Assembly (NCBI GenBank): GCA_035345875.1
Contig: DAORDH010000007.1
Coordinates: 98,659 to 162,658, forward strand
DNA: 64,000 bases
Reading direction: 5' to 3'
From: UBA2033 sp035345875
GTDB lineage: Bacteria; Spirochaetota; Leptospiria; Leptospirales; Leptospiraceae
Shown here in pieces: positions 63,981 through 64,000 of this stretch (positions are counted from its first letter, which is position 1; each line of letters opens with the position of its first letter). A model generated the notes under the pieces. That model saw only the letters and a list, made by a program, of their open reading frames with translations. It made no database searches and was not told the origin of the DNA. The translations under genes were made by a program, and so were the position numbers.

Positions 63981-64000
63981 GTTCATTCATTAGAATTATC

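Overview
AT-rich chromosomal window from a spirochaete, most likely a member of the Leptospiraceae. The peptide deformylase, the GAF/SpoIIE phosphatases, the class III cyclases, the many small lipoproteins and the Lig-like protein built of bacterial immunoglobulin repeats all fit that group. A 100-N run at 34175-34274 and the dispersed intergenic repeats suggest a draft or metagenome-derived scaffold.

Layout. 167-2969: two-component operon (PAS histidine kinase, REC-GGDEF). 3153-24710: a defence island, all on the minus strand. Its outer edges carry genes for a DNA-phosphorothioation system of the Ssp/Dnd kind: cysteine desulfurase and DUF4007 protein at the low end; PAPS-reductase-like PP-loop protein, a large P-loop ATPase and a BCS1-like AAA protein at the high end. 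Between them is a tightly packed operon: DUF262 protein, Ser/Thr kinase, SF2 helicase, GHL (MORC-like) ATPase, PLD-family protein and an unknown 214-aa protein. Low of that operon is a scrambled stretch with a VapBC pair, an exact 702-bp repeat, dead and truncated copies of the PLD gene, DUF4143 ATPases (one intact, one broken), a GIY-YIG-like orphan and a small membrane ORF.

24908-32736: mixed genes (AraC regulator, Mpo1-like protein, methyltransferase, nucleotidyltransferase pair, envelope proteins, hydrolase, deformylase, tRNA-Ala). 32806-40742: signalling and housekeeping on the plus strand (GAF-SpoIIE-HATPase, thioredoxin, NadA, REC-REC-degenerate GGDEF, NmrA-like). 40739-57121: small lipoproteins, SerA, glutathione synthetase, Sua5, GH18 protein, two class III cyclases, HEAT-repeat protein, response regulator and glycogen phosphorylase. 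57344-63869: a probable outer-membrane protein, the giant Ig-repeat lipoprotein and a DUF1566-like protein.

Working idea. The desulfurase mobilises sulfur, the PP-loop protein activates DNA, and the DUF4007 protein and P-loop ATPase complete the modification complex. The central operon would then be the restriction arm, with DUF262 as modification sensor and the helicase, GHL ATPase and PLD protein as effector, possibly gated by the kinase. The gene content is read from sequence. The phosphorothioation link and the restriction role are inference.
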